From the NCBI GenBank assembly GCA_030998225.1, contig JAPYXD010000469.1, positions 496,001 through 560,000 of the forward strand: DNA of 64,000 nt, given 5' to 3'. The notes under the pieces are model-generated. The model was not told the origin of the DNA, searched no databases, and was given only the letters and a program-made list of their open reading frames with translations. This DNA is from Diplolepis rosae. Taxonomy: Eukaryota; Arthropoda; Insecta; Hymenoptera; Diplolepididae. Below, one piece after another: positions 44,153 through 55,122 of this stretch (its first letter is position 1; each line of letters opens with the position of its first letter). The position numbers were made by a program, and so were the translations under genes.

Positions 44153-45994
44153 ATTCTCCAAATACAGGGCACTTTTGAAATAAGTAAATTCTTTTCAAAA
44201 ATTTTTTAAAATTTGTTTTTTTTTTAGTTTAAAGTAGGTTCATTACCATAAAAAAATAACTTTCTAAAGTCTTCATGCTACAATCTTATTTGGAGGGCTT
44301 GTGTAGCTTCTTGACGTCATGCATTATTCAATTTCCTATAATTAAAATTTAATCCATTTTGTTGTAACTCTTATTTGACAGTTTTAGAGAACAAGCTGTA
44401 TCAAGTTTGCGAGTCATTTTAAAAATATTACTCTTATAAATTTTCCTTATTTTAATATAATTATAAAAAAGGGATACATCACAGATTGTGAATAAAAAAA
44501 AATTACTTTAATACACAAAAGTGAAAGTTAAAAATCAAATATTAAAAATCTATTGCCAATTCGTCATTTATACATTTAAGGACGTTCTCTTGAAAATCAC
44601 TTTTCTTTAGATTTCTTTCAAACTTCGTAAATAAGTACTTTTTACCATGATCTACAAAGCGGTAAAAAGATTAGCATCAAGACCGATACTTAAAATCGAG
44701 AAATTAAACTCTAAAGTTGAATCTCTTAACACGTGTTAGATAGGCGTAGTTCAGTTTTGCGATACCTTTCTTTACATTAAAAGCACAATTTTCTTTAGAT
44801 TTTTTTGGAAAACTAGTATATTATACTAGAGATTATAAGGAATCGTATGCCATCATAAAAAATACGTGTACCGGCACTACTTTTAAAGATATACGTTGTT
44901 GAAACTCGCAGTTGCAAAAATTCTTAGCCGGCTTGCTGAAGCAAATATGGTGACTTGGCAACCCAGTATCAACAGCGCGCGCGTACGCTTACATTTGACA
45001 TTGCTTCCAGAGCTTTGTTTTTACGAGCAGCTGATTTTTGTGAAATAAAAAATCCACTTTTGTTGCGAAATTTATTATAAATCTTATTAGTATTTACAAA
45101 CTGTCAATAAACTCATAATATAACCTCTCTCACACCATATGCTTTCGACTCGATATGAGAAAGACAGGAAAGCGGTGTTGCTAAATCCACAAATCGACGC
45201 AGAAGACACATTTTATTACTTTTGCGCATAAACGGTGCTCAACTCATTCGGTTAGAAAGCTTAACAGTAATCCCACTACCTATAATAGAGTAGGATGAGC
45301 ACATCTACGGGCAAGAGAACGTCCTTAAAACAAAAATTCGTGAAAATTGAATTTTCTTTCGTTATTTACCCAAACTTATTTTATATTTTTTCTTGTTGTA
45401 ATCATTACTAAAGATAAATATATTATCATGTCAAACTAGAATATTGATGAGTATTTGAGTTCAGAAAAAAAATTCTAAAATAAATACTAAAAAGTTACTT
45501 TGTAATGCAACATTACAATGAAACATTTTCAAACTTATAATTGATGTTTCAGGCAAAAAAAGTGTCCATTTCTGTGCATGCATGAGAAAAACAAAATTAT
45601 TGATCGACGTAATCAAAACAATATCTTCGTGAAAACTCATATCTAAGTAAATATCGTATGTAAATTACAGTCAAATTCAAATATTATTTTTAAAAATTTT
45701 ACCTTTTGACCTATGTTGTAAGACTATTAGGCATGAATTTCATAAAAATGCTCTATATATTTTATACCAGACTCTAAAATATGTATTCAGTATATGTGGA
45801 CATGTTCCAAAGCCATTTTTCGGATATAAATATAATGTTATATTATTTTGACATAAGGTCAAAAAATTTAATTTTTACTTTAAAATACATTATAAAGCAC
45901 TAAAATAAAGACCTTTGTCAAGTTTTGTAACTTATCCACCAATAATTTTGATAAAATATCCTTTGGACAAAAAAGTGCCCTGTATTTGGAGAAT
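44153..45994. mobile_element. TIR element (1842 bp), ATTCTCCAAATACAGG-ended
   Basis: Perfect 24-bp termini beginning ATTCTCCAAATACAGGGCAC, with TA at 44151-44152 and 45995-45996. It contains a TTAA element (44580-45324). No transposase is seen. Confidence 0.9.
44580..45324. mobile_element. TTAA-flanked element (745 bp) nested in the 44.1-kb element
   Basis: GGACGTTCTCTTG and its exact complement form the termini, flanked by TTAA at 44576-44579 and 45325-45328. It is non-coding. Its position shows that it inserted after the outer element. Confidence 0.82.
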
Positions 45995-46023
45995 TACCCA
46001 TATGACTATCATCATTATCTATA

Positions 46024-46148
46024 CACGGAAAAAAGTAGTTCAGTAAAGTTTATAAAACTGTTTAAAAGTTAGGGAATACAAGAATTTACGGAACAGAGTT
46101 CTGGAAATAGGACAGTTCCGTAAACTTCCCTGAACTTTTTTTTTCGCG
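46024..46148. mobile_element. Hairpin MITE, GTTCAGTAAAGTTTATA family, copy 2 (125 bp)
   Basis: CACGGAAAAAAG and CTTTTTTTTTCGCG ends flanked by TA, with arms containing GTTCAGTAAAGTTTATAAAA and TTACGGAACAGAGTTC. It is homologous to 15800-16060. It lies 22 bp from the next transposon. Confidence 0.75.
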
Positions 46149-46171
46149 TATAGATAATGAGGATAGTTATA

Positions 46172-46928
46172 AAGGGTTTCCCAATAAGGGTGATATGTTT
46201 TGAAATTGAAAAAAAACACTAAATATTCATTCGGAATTGATCGAAATCTTTTTTATTATATTGGATATTCTATGCCATTTATGATTTAAACAATATATCG
46301 GCCAAATGTCCCCCGAGACTTGAGCCAAAAATGCGCCTCATCAGAAAAGATGATTTTTTGATGAAAATTGGGATGATTTTCAATTGATTCCAGAGCCCAA
46401 TCCGCGAACTCCCGACGCAAACGATGGTCATTAGGCTTCAGTTCTTGGGCCAGAATCATCTTATAGGGATGCAGGCCAAGATCCAATCGCAAAATACGCC
46501 AGGTAGTCATCCTGGACAGGCCCAATTCCTGAGATCGGCGTGGCACGGACAATTCACGGTTTTCCTCGATACTGGCCTGTACGGCGGCTATATTCTGTGT
46601 AGAACGTGCGGTACGCATACGATTTTTAGGCTTAGTATCCAATAGAGTAAATTCACTCTCCAACTTATCGATTATTCGACGAATTGAGAGCGCGGATGGA
46701 GCAGAATGACGACCATATTTTGCACGATATGCTCTTTGAACACCGACAAAACTTCTCGAATTTTGATAAAATAATTGGACAATTTCCAAACGTTGTGGAA
46801 GCGTGAAACTACTCATGATTAAATGGCAAACCTTACTGATCACAACTGACAGCAGACGTCAAAAATTTCAGTTCAAATGAGCCCGATAGGGACATTCAAA
46901 ATCATATCACCCCTATTGGGAAACCCTT
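46172..46928 (-). mobile_element. DUF4817-group element, deletion derivative (757 bp)
   Basis: Termini AAGGGTTTCCCAATAAGGGT and its complement differ by one base over 26, with TA at 46170-46171 and 46929-46930. It is the same family as 9357-10299. It encodes an N-terminal transposase fragment on the minus strand. Confidence 0.92.
46286..46816 (-). pseudogene. DUF4817-group transposase, N-terminal half
   Basis: It opens at an ATG (46814-46816) as MSSFTLPQRLEIVQLFYQNS and continues VQRAYRAKYGRHSAPS. This is the DUF4817/HTH start of the family, followed by the second HTH (SVPRRSQELGLSRMTTWRIL). It reaches IIFSDEAHFWL with the first catalytic Asp and then ends in unrelated residues before a stop at 46286. 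The rest of the catalytic core, with the second and third Asp, is deleted. The frame over the kept part is intact (177 codons). Such truncated proteins can in principle still bind the element's ends, but that is inference. Confidence 0.9.
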
Positions 46929-47159
46929 TATATGTATTGATTTTAATAAACATACGCGGAAAAAAATTGGAAATCAGAAGAACAGATAAATAACGACTGG
47001 AGAACTATTGTATAGTGATCACTGAAAGTGAGAAAAAAGTACTGAACAATGCAGAAATCATTCCCAAACTTTCTTAACTCACTTAAAATATAAGGAATAA
47101 TGAATATATATAATAATTTTACAAACACCCACAAAAAAGTTTCTTTCAATAAAACAAAT

Positions 47160-47578
47160 TTGTGCAATATACGGTTCAAGGAATTTTTCTTTGATTTAAA
47201 GAGATTTCTTGATGGTTTTTTTTCTTTAATTTAAAGAAATAAATGTCTGCGCAGTCGCATAGTACATACGTAATGTGACTTACAGAAATATTTTCTTTAA
47301 TTCAATGTAAAAATTTTCTTCGTTCAAAGATAATAGAATTAAATAAATTATTTCTTAAATTTTTTCCAGTACAGTATTTGAATCAAAAAAATATTTTTTT
47401 AAATCAAATAAATAATCTTAATAAAATAATTACTTTCATTTTAAAAAGGGTGAAAATGTGATTTCTTAAAATCAAATAAATTTAGATTTGTCCTAAAGGT
47501 GTTTTTACTTCGAATTGAAGAAATGAAGTTAAAAAAAACGATTTAGCAAATTTAAATAAAACTTTTTTTCTGTGTGTC
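47160..47578 (-). repeat. AT-rich MITE family, copy 2 (inverted relative to 43.7 kb)
   Basis: The complement of 47578-47160 aligns over about 400 bp with 43665-44085, including GTTTTATTTAAATTTNNNAA and AAGAAATAATTTATTTAATT. It is non-coding. Confidence 0.7.
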
Positions 47579-48262
47579 AAATCAATAATTTCTCATTCGT
47601 AATGAGAATGTAAAAATATGAATTTTGTTGTTCTAAAAAAAGGATACGGAGTTGTGTTTTTATTAAGTAAATAAGCAAGGTGAGCGAAATGAAGTGTAAA
47701 TAACTACCAATAGTCTATGTATTGTATGTAGTATGTAAATCGCGTACCAAACGCGAAACGTGACGTTCGTAATACCAAAGTATACATGAAATTCTGATAA
47801 AAATGAAAAACACACAATTATTCGGAAATAATTTATACAAGCAAATATATGTTTGGGATTCATTAGCAACATAAATATAGCCTATACTTAAATAGTCAAC
47901 TGTAAAAGTTACATTAATTTGAAATGGCGCGTTACATAGCGTTCTGTAATCATCAATACATTCGCAGATAATGAAGCCCATTATACACGTTCGTAGAACC
48001 ACATTCGCGATCGTGTGATTCAAAGCGATACCGCGCTTTTTGTTAGCTGTGATGGTAGATCGGTGGTAATCAGTTTAATTGTAATTGGAAACTCGCCAAA
48101 TGAACTGTAACCCGAGATCAAATGCACTTGTAATTTTAGCAGTGTTCGCTCGTGATCACTGCGTTTAAGCGATATATTCTTGGTTACATCCAAAACATAT
48201 TTCTTATCCTATAAAGAAAATGCACATCTATGTTTTCTTAGTAGGTAATGTACTCGTATGTA
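47579..48262. other. Spacer, nothing recognised
   Basis: Minus-strand frames at 47663-48023 overlap in two registers and have no ATG-led domain or splice context that I trust. No element termini are seen. Confidence 0.35.
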
Positions 48263-48993
48263 CCGGCTTCTTCAATTAGAGGTTTCATTTTTAATAGCCC
48301 ACTATTTTGGCAGCTGTCATAATAAGAGATATCATTTTTTGACAGATGACAACTAAAAACTGTGCCATTAATAAAAATGGAACGATACTCTCTTCAAAAA
48401 CGCATTAAAATTGTTAAAATTTACTACAAAAATGCATGAAAATAAACCTGAATTTCACCGAAAAACCATTATGAGCTATGAGGCTCGTTTTCACCTTAGA
48501 GGCTACGTTAATAAGCAGAATTGTTGCATTTGGAGCTTGGAAAATCCAAAAATGATTATTGAAAAGCCTCTCTATCCCAATCGGTATTTTGCGTGAAAAG
48601 TTTCCAGGCCGAGTGATTTCAAGTGATTTCTCGAAACGGCGATTACAATTGGCCGCTGAGATCATGCAATTTAACACCTCTAGACTTTTATCATTGGGGT
48701 TACGTGAAAGATAAGTTTTATGCTGATGCTCCTCAGTCGATTCAAGAACTCAAAGAGAAGGTTCGTACCGTTATCGACGAAATAGAGCCCCAAATGTGCG
48801 AAAATGTAATGGAAAATTTCATCAAAAGAGCATAGTCCTGCAAACGTAGCCGTGGAGGCCATATCAATGATATTGTTTTTCATCATTAATAGCAAACCTT
48901 CCGCTATTAAATGAAATAAAAATCAAATGATTTCTCACAAAATCACCCGTTTTTTTTATAAATCAAAATGAAACCTCTCATTGGAAAACTCTG
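48263..48993 (+). mobile_element. DUF4817-group element, AGAGGTTTCATTTT type (731 bp)
   Basis: The ends pair TTCAATTAGAGGTTTCATTT with the complement of AAAATGAAACCTCTCATTGG, with TA at 48261-48262 and 48994-48995. The interior is an internally deleted transposase gene on the plus strand. Confidence 0.8.
48378..48890 (+). pseudogene. DUF4817-group transposase pseudogene with internal deletions
   Basis: It starts MERYSLQKRIKIVKIYYKNA, the family N-terminus. It then skips the HTH and resumes at PEFHRKTIMSYEARFHLRGY, where the first catalytic Asp of SDEAHF is replaced by Tyr (SYEARF). It continues YVNKQNCCIWSLENP, skips the block with the second Asp, and resumes in another frame at RVISSDF / ISRNGDYNWP...CNLTPLDFYHWGYV with the third Asp kept. 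The C-terminus reads DEIEPQMCENVMENFIKRA followed by RSRGGHINDIVFHH. It is multiply broken. Confidence 0.85.
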
Positions 48994-48999
48994 TATATA

Positions 49000-49503
49000 G
49001 TTTTAACGATTTCGGTTCTATTCTGTTACCTCTTTGATACAATGTGGTTCCTTTAGAACTTTTCATATTTAAAATCGTTATTTTAGTGTCAAGTATGATG
49101 GCTTCTTGGTTCTGCGCGTAAGACAATTTTACATGAAAGTTATGCAAGAAGACACATAACCTAAAAATTGTATCCATAAAAATGTCCTTATAGCATTTTA
49201 AATTAGAAAAAATCTTCACAATTGGTGTTTATTCACTGCCCTGGCAAAAGTATCGGATTCAGTCCGAGTGAATCAGAGATACTGCAAGGTATTCTGAAAT
49301 CTGTTATTAAACATGTATTATGATGTTTATATCTTATGTTATTAACTTGAAATAACTTGGACATGTCAAATTATGGAAGACAATTCCTAAAAAATCAGAT
49401 AATTTCGAGACATTCTAACATCGACAAGAGTGGTTTTTCAAACAGAAAGAATCTAGTTCCTTCTAATAATTTTTCGTAATTGCGTAAATTTTATACTATA
49501 TTA
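49000..49503. other. Spacer / putative intron
   Basis: No element ends or genes are seen. It ends in a tttttatactatattag-like acceptor before the next candidate exon. Confidence 0.35.
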
Positions 49504-49683
49504 GTTCATTACTCACATAAAAAGGTGTCCCAACCGAACTATCTGGTTGCCTATGGACGTGGAACTCGTGGTTTGGTGCAACCAGAGTGGTTTGATTCTA
49601 CTGAGTTTGATTACTGTAAACGAACAGTTCGGTTCTGTAAGGCACCGCCTGAACGATGCATTACTTCAGCGTTTAATTTCTAG
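49504..49683 (+). other. Candidate 3' terminal coding exon, cysteine-containing, unknown gene
   Basis: The frame is open from before 49480 to TAG at 49681-49683. It reads YLVAYGRGTRGLVQPEWF, then DSTEFDYCKRTVRFC and APPERCITSAFNF. The composition is clearly protein-like. An acceptor-like ag ends at 49503 (two leading bases), with an alternative at about 49524 (phase 0). An AATAAA motif follows 12 bases after the stop and another lies near 49725, as expected for a last exon with a short 3' UTR. With two leading bases it would fit the internal version of the 32201 exon. I do not recognise the protein. Confidence 0.4.
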
Positions 49684-50131
49684 TTAGGATCATACAAATA
49701 AAAACTACTGTTTAATACATAAACAAATAAATAAATGATCATTTCCTTGACTTTAAAATCTAAAAAATTATTCATTGGAAATCATGTAATTTTATGATAT
49801 AATGAAGTACATCTACCTAAATTTACCTATAATATTTAATTAAAATTAAGAAATGAAACCACCCGTAAAAGCTATCGTGTGCATAGCCGACGTGTAAGGT
49901 TCGCATAACCGAACCGTGAGGTTCGCGTAACGAAACTGTTGTAATCATAATACTGATTGGGTTATTAGAAAGTAACCATTTCGGTTGCAGCAACCCTTCG
50001 TCAGGTTTTACACGGGAATGTATATATCAGGGCGAGTAGACATACGGAGAGCAAACTTGTGTATTCAAAATCGTGCACTCGTCTCTTGCCAGAAGTGCGT
50101 ACATACACGTGTATGAATTCACATATACGTA
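49684..50131. other. Spacer with short GGTTCG repeats
   Basis: At 49890-49935 the phrase GTNAGGTTCGCNTAACNGAA occurs twice in tandem. No gene is recognised. The segment leads to the TA flanking the next element. Confidence 0.4.
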
Positions 50132-50861
50132 CGAGGTCTGTCCGGAAAGTATCGGGCCTACCTTTATATCTCCGCGCCATAGTGTTCGAGCAAACTCTGC
50201 GGGACATGAACGTCAACAGTAAAGCCTCACGAACCTATCGGTTGCTTGTTGACATCTGTAGGACGTATAGTTCATGCGCAGCGCGTCTCTGTTTATAAAG
50301 TTATTTTTGAGTTCGGCGGATTTTGTGATTGTTAAAAATGACTGAAAAACAAGATCAACGAATTTGCATCAAATTTTGATTTCAATTCGGAAAAACGAGT
50401 TCGGAAACTATTCAGATGATGCAGACGGCCTTTAGAAATGAGTGTATGAGCAAAACACGAATAAAAGAGTGATATAACAATTTTCACAGTGGAAGCGTCC
50501 AGACGAGCCATGGCCGAAAAAAGCACGTCAAAGTGTGAGCAATGTGAAGTCAATTCTGAGTAAGCACAGTATCGCATTGCTTCGACAACCTCCGTGCAGT
50601 CCCGACATAGCCCCTTGTGACTTTTGGCTGTTTCCAAAACTCAAAAAACCACTCAAAGGACAGCGATTCGATGACAAAGCGACGGTTGAAAATAATGCGA
50701 CGAGCGTACTCAAGGCCATTCCTAAAAGTTAGTCCCAGGACTGTTTTGAGAAATGGAAACATCACTGGAACCGTGTTATTCAATCAAGTGGGGATTACTT
50801 TGAAGGATGCCACCCGCCCGATGATGAAGAATAACGCCCGATACTTTCCGGATAGACCTCG
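50132..50861 (+). mobile_element. mariner-like element, CGAGGTCTGTCCGG-ended (730 bp)
   Basis: Termini CGAGGTCTGTCCGGAAAGTA and complement, with one mismatch, are flanked by TA at 50130-50131 and 50862-50863. It is roughly half the length of a complete element because of an internal transposase deletion. Confidence 0.9.
50338..50833 (+). pseudogene. mariner-like transposase pseudogene, catalytic centre deleted
   Basis: The ATG at 50338 opens MTEKQDQRICIKF, a stop, then GKTSSETIQMMQTAF...SKTRIKE, the family N-terminus. It then passes to a frame reading VKSILSKHSIALLRQPPCSP and DIAPCDFWLFPKLKKPLKG, the third catalytic region with its Asp. The C-terminus reads KWKHHWNRVIQSSGDYFEG. The first and second catalytic Asp are deleted, and further stops break the frame. 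Confidence 0.85.
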
Positions 50862-50863
50862 TA

Positions 50864-52439
50864 TAGTATCAAACTTCCCGTGCGTGGTGTACCACTCGGA
50901 CTTTCAAAAAAATATGGATGACAGACAGTCACGTAATCAGGCAAAAAGACTTATGTCAAAATACACGATAAGTCTTATCTTTCAACTAAATTACGATCAA
51001 AAAACATTCTTTAACTTCTCCTCTATTTCTCAAAAATTTCAAGTTACTGACAAATATGTATTTTACAGAAACTAATTCTACGGCTAAAGTTATATCAATT
51101 GTGAGGTACCTCTCTTTCATATGGATTTGAGGGGAAATATTCATATAGACGGCTAAAATCGTTAATCAACTTTGCGCGTGGATTGAAGGAAAAGTATAAA
51201 CGTTGCGAACCGTCAATTTTGCACAAATGAAGTTTATTAGTTACTGAATAATATACAAATTTTTATTTTGTAAATATCGTGCGCTGTCCGCGAATTTCAG
51301 CTACCAAAGTTAAATCTGTATATCCTGCAGAGTCAAACGGTGGGAACAATGGAGCCTCTGGAACTCAATTTACAACAAAAAAATGTTAACAATTTTGTTA
51401 GATTATTGCATTTACTCGTACTTGACACTTTTGGTTTTTGAAAATAATTTTTTTTCAAATTGTAACAAAAAATATGAAAAAGTTGATTTTTCGCAGAAAA
51501 TTGTTTAAAAAAGTTTTTTGTGCAAAAATAAAAAATGTCACTTTTAATATTATTATATCAACTGTAATTCAAAAAAAATTATGAAAATTGGTCAAGCCGT
51601 TTTCTCGCTATCTTTCGCACTGTTTGAAAAAAGTGTTTTTTGGCAAAACGCGTTAAAAGATTTCACATAAAAGAAACTATATTTTTTTTAACTCACGTCT
51701 CATAGAACATCATTCTGCTATGCCAGCTCATACATTTGTTACTTTCCAACAGGCCCCATGCTCATGCATACTAGGTACGGTGTTCGCGCCGTGCCAACCA
51801 CGTCCCACAAAAAATTTATAACTTCTTCAATTTTTGGAATTTTTATCTAAAACTTCGCAGGCGTACTTTTAAATACCCGTAGGCTCGATGGAAATTTTTT
51901 AAAATGTATTGATTTCTTCAACCATTCATAAGTATATCCCCCCTTGAAACTACAGAAATTATTCTTGAAATAGCTCTAGAAAACAATTTTTGCTTTCAAA
52001 CATTCTCCATTTTAAACACACATCCCATTCATTAATTAAATCATTATTTGCTGGTGTTCAAATGTATTTTACTTTGCAATACTTGAAAAGTTATGTTGAC
52101 AAATTGCAATAGGATTGAAATGTCCATATAATTTACGGTGAAGTACATGCTGTGGAGTTTGGTCTCCTTATTTCTATTCTCTATGGTCTATATAATTAGT
52201 CAGTTAATTATAACGGATGATTAGAATTGATCTTTAGTTAAGTATAAGATTATAGAGTTTGGTGAAGTAAAAGAAAAGAGACTCAAACGATTACTGTATT
52301 TCTATAAACTATATGAGCACAATGTGTACATATAAACTATTCACAAATGTGAAATCCAAATACATGGAATAAAATATTTAAGGTTTCTAGGCGTAGCCTG
52401 GTACCGAACATCTGGCTTGTACATCTTGAAATTTAACCA
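50864..52439. other. AT-rich stretch, nothing firmly recognised
   Basis: A 45-codon open block after gcgaatttcag at about 51300 (LPKLNLYILQSQTVG..) is bordered by an acceptor-like sequence but has no clear donor. The 152-codon frame at 50617-51075 is mostly a shadow of the transposon and a run-on beyond it. No element ends were found. Confidence 0.35.
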
Positions 52440-52960
52440 AAGATCGAAACAGGGAAAGCAAGCCAATAATTAAATCGCAAAACGTCGTTTGTTTCGGCTG
52501 GTTTGCCAACAGTAACAACTACCTTTATTGTCGTCGAGAATCGAGGCTATCGAGGTTATCGAGGGTATCGAGGCTATCGAGGCGTCAGCGTCGGTGGCAA
52601 TCTATCCGATCGAATATCCACCGAGCGTGGCTCAATGGGGCCACGATCAAAAGCCGCGCATGCAGGATCTCCCTGGATAACGGCATTAATTGAATCGCTA
52701 TCGGACGTGCCGTGGTCCCGCGTTATTCTATTACCGAAGCAGCCATTGTCTTCCATGGTTTATAGTCCCCCAAAATTCACGAGTGAGATAGTTGAATTTT
52801 CCACGCGACAATTTTGCGGTCGATCGATCGCTCAGCACTCCATGCCATGCTTTACCAAGACGTCGCCTCTCGACCAACCGCAACCACCGATGCAAGGACA
52901 GAATGTACTTAGCCTTAGCTAATCTATCTCCAATCTCTTCCCTCCTACTTTGACCCACAC
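52440..52960. other. GC-rich segment with long open frames on both strands
   Basis: CpG and GC content rise sharply here. The plus frame 52503-52922 (139 codons, no ATG at its start) and the minus frame 52574-52756 (60 codons; ATG in a good context, aaccATGG) overlap. Neither has a recognised domain. A tandem GGCTATCGA repeat lies at 52534-52582. A promoter or CpG-rich first exon of a cellular gene is possible; I cannot choose the strand. Confidence 0.35.
52534..52582. repeat. Minisatellite, GGYTATCGA units
   Basis: About five tandem 9-bp units (ATCGAGGCT, ATCGAGGTT, ATCGAGGGT, ATCGAGGCT, ATCGAGGCG). On the plus strand they would encode an RGY repeat. Confidence 0.85.
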
Positions 52961-53308
52961 TTATTCAGCCACCTTTACAATCAAGTACCTGATTCTTGGA
53001 CAAAAAACTTTTATGCATACCTGTATTGCATTTGCACTTTCAAGAGTTTTCATCATTCTGCATTGATTTTCCGATCACTCGACGAGATAAGTATTGACAA
53101 CGTTACTGAGTTGTCATTTCTCTTAGACTATATTCATGTAATTCATACATGAAAAAAATTTTGTCAGTAATCTTAACAATAAATTTTAATAAAAGTCGAA
53201 TTTAGTGGCATTTCGATAAATTTTCATGTCTAAAATTGTAATAGGAATTGCACGAAAATCTAATAAACTGAGGTGTCATTTTTAAAAGAATTTAGGGAGA
53301 TCTTCATA
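52961..53308. other. AT-rich spacer
   Basis: No feature was recognised between the GC-rich segment and the TA flanking the mariner copy. Confidence 0.4.
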
Positions 53309-54207
53309 CACAGTGTGTCCCAAAAATAACCGAACTTCTTGAATATAGAATAAGACACACATTATATTATCTTTGAAAGTTATTATTTATTCAAAATAGG
53401 TTCCATTAGACTCAATACAACGTTTGGAACGATCAACCAGCGCATGCATAGATTTTTTTATGTCATTTATAGGAATGTTCTTCAGCACCTCGGTTACGGC
53501 TGCTTGAATGGCTGGGATATCATCATAAAATGCTCCTTTCATCTTGGTTTTCAGTTTTTGAAACAGAAAATAATCACACGGTGATATATCAGGCGAATAC
53601 GGAGTGTAGTCCATGACACAAATACGTTTTTTCATCAAAAATTCGTTGACTTTTTTGTTCTTGTGAGGTGGTGCATTTAACTGATGTGGAACAAAACGTG
53701 CAAAGACCTTTCTTTTACCCAAATCTTCAATTAATATTGTGTAGATTGTACAGTATGATAAATTTAATTCTTCTGCCAGCTTTCTCACAGTAAAATTTGC
53801 ATCGATAGCGATTATTTCACGTACTTTTTCCACTAACTCAGCACGATTTGATGCTTCTGGTCACGGCCATTTTTAAATCGTGTAAAGTACGTATAAACTT
53901 GAGTACGACTCAAACAATCATCACCATAAACTTTTTTCATCAATTCGTATGTCTCAGCGAATTTTTTTTCAAGTTTAACACAAAATTTTATATTTGCCCT
54001 TTGTTCCATTTTTGTTTTGTAACATTAGCACACTTTTTCTTTGATTGAAATGGCTGCAACTTTCACATCTGTCACCCGATTTACATGAATTTAGATGCGT
54101 TTGAAAGAGGATGAATGTATCTTTTTAATGCTGCAAATTTTCAATAGATGGCGCTGCATGTTGTATGATTTAAATATAAAGTTCGGTTATTTTTGGGACA
54201 CACTGTG
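53309..54207 (-). mobile_element. mariner-type element, copy B (899 bp, complete ends)
   Basis: Perfect 27-bp termini beginning CACAGTGTGTCCCAAAAATA, with TA at 53307-53308 and 54208-54209. It is the sibling of copy A at 566-1528 and lacks the LTR found there (single TATGAT at 54164-54169). It is a deletion derivative of a mariner of about 1.3 kb. Confidence 0.95.
53387..54009 (-). pseudogene. mariner transposase, internally deleted, copy B
   Basis: From an ATG at 54007-54009 it reads MEQRANIKFCVKLEKKFAET, then YGDDCLSRTQVYTYFTRF. A small deletion removes the RPGRP linker seen in copy A and shifts the frame. An open frame of 148 codons continues VREIIAIDANFTVRKLAEEL...KKVNEFLMKKRICVMDYT, PYSPDISPCDYFLFQKLK and the C-terminus ending SNGTYFE. 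The first and second catalytic Asp are absent through the same internal deletion as in copy A. The third (SPCDYFLF) is present. Confidence 0.92.
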
Positions 54208-54209
54208 TA

Positions 54210-55122
54210 TCGTAAGAAAAAGGAGAATAACTTACGTACGTCGGAGGTCGCATAGACTCCGACACAACTCAACAACTGGTATCGACTCATTTCTGCGATG
54301 AGGTTTTATTGTCATTAAAGAAAAGTGAATGTAAATAACCCATTATATGTAAAATTGATTATCAAATGGTTGATGTTTAAAAATCCTAAACTCTTTAGAG
54401 GACATAATGTTAGCGATCGATCCCTAAGCATAACGAAATACTTTTATCGTCACATAATATTCTTTATCGAATGTACTGTATTTCGTATGTTCCAGCAGCG
54501 AAGAGATATCTGCAATTAAAGTAAACCTTTTCTCAAGTAAATAAAAATTAAATAACGGTCTATTTATAAACATTACAATACTTAACGGAAAGTTTATTTA
54601 GTTAATGATATTTGATCAAGAATTAGCTTGTCTCTGACTGCATTTGATGTATCAAATGTTACTTTCGTAACTTAGTGTAGAATATTGTAATGAAATGTTA
54701 CAGATAAATGAGATGTCGTTATTTACGGGTTTTACCGAACTTTATTGTTGAGATTGCTGATCAAATTTTCTCCGTGTATAAATGAAAATTTGTCCTTTTT
54801 CTGAAACTTTTATTTAATTAAACGCCATATTGATCAGATGGATAGAAACAAAATTTAGTCGTGTGTAGACATTTAATGAGCTTTATCTCTGCAGTTTGGT
54901 TAGATCTGATAATGCGAACACCATCACAGAACACCACCTCAATTCCGTAATATATTCTATTTCATTGCCAACACGGTGTATTATATTTAAATGAACTGTT
55001 TAAAATCACGAATGTTCTTCTGATTTTAATGTAAAAAAAGTGAAATGTAGGGACTATTACTGAGAATTACCCGCAGCAACGAAGCGCGTAGAACTGCAGT
55101 CGAGATAAAGACTTTTCCGTCT
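54210..55122. other. AT-rich stretch, nothing recognised
   Basis: Small plus-strand frames (54095-54519) are partly transposon shadows. No splice-bordered coding blocks or element ends were seen. Confidence 0.35.

Noticed and set aside
50617..51075. 152-codon plus-strand frame
   Set aside because: The first half is a shadow frame of the mariner-like transposase and the rest runs on into AT-rich flank.
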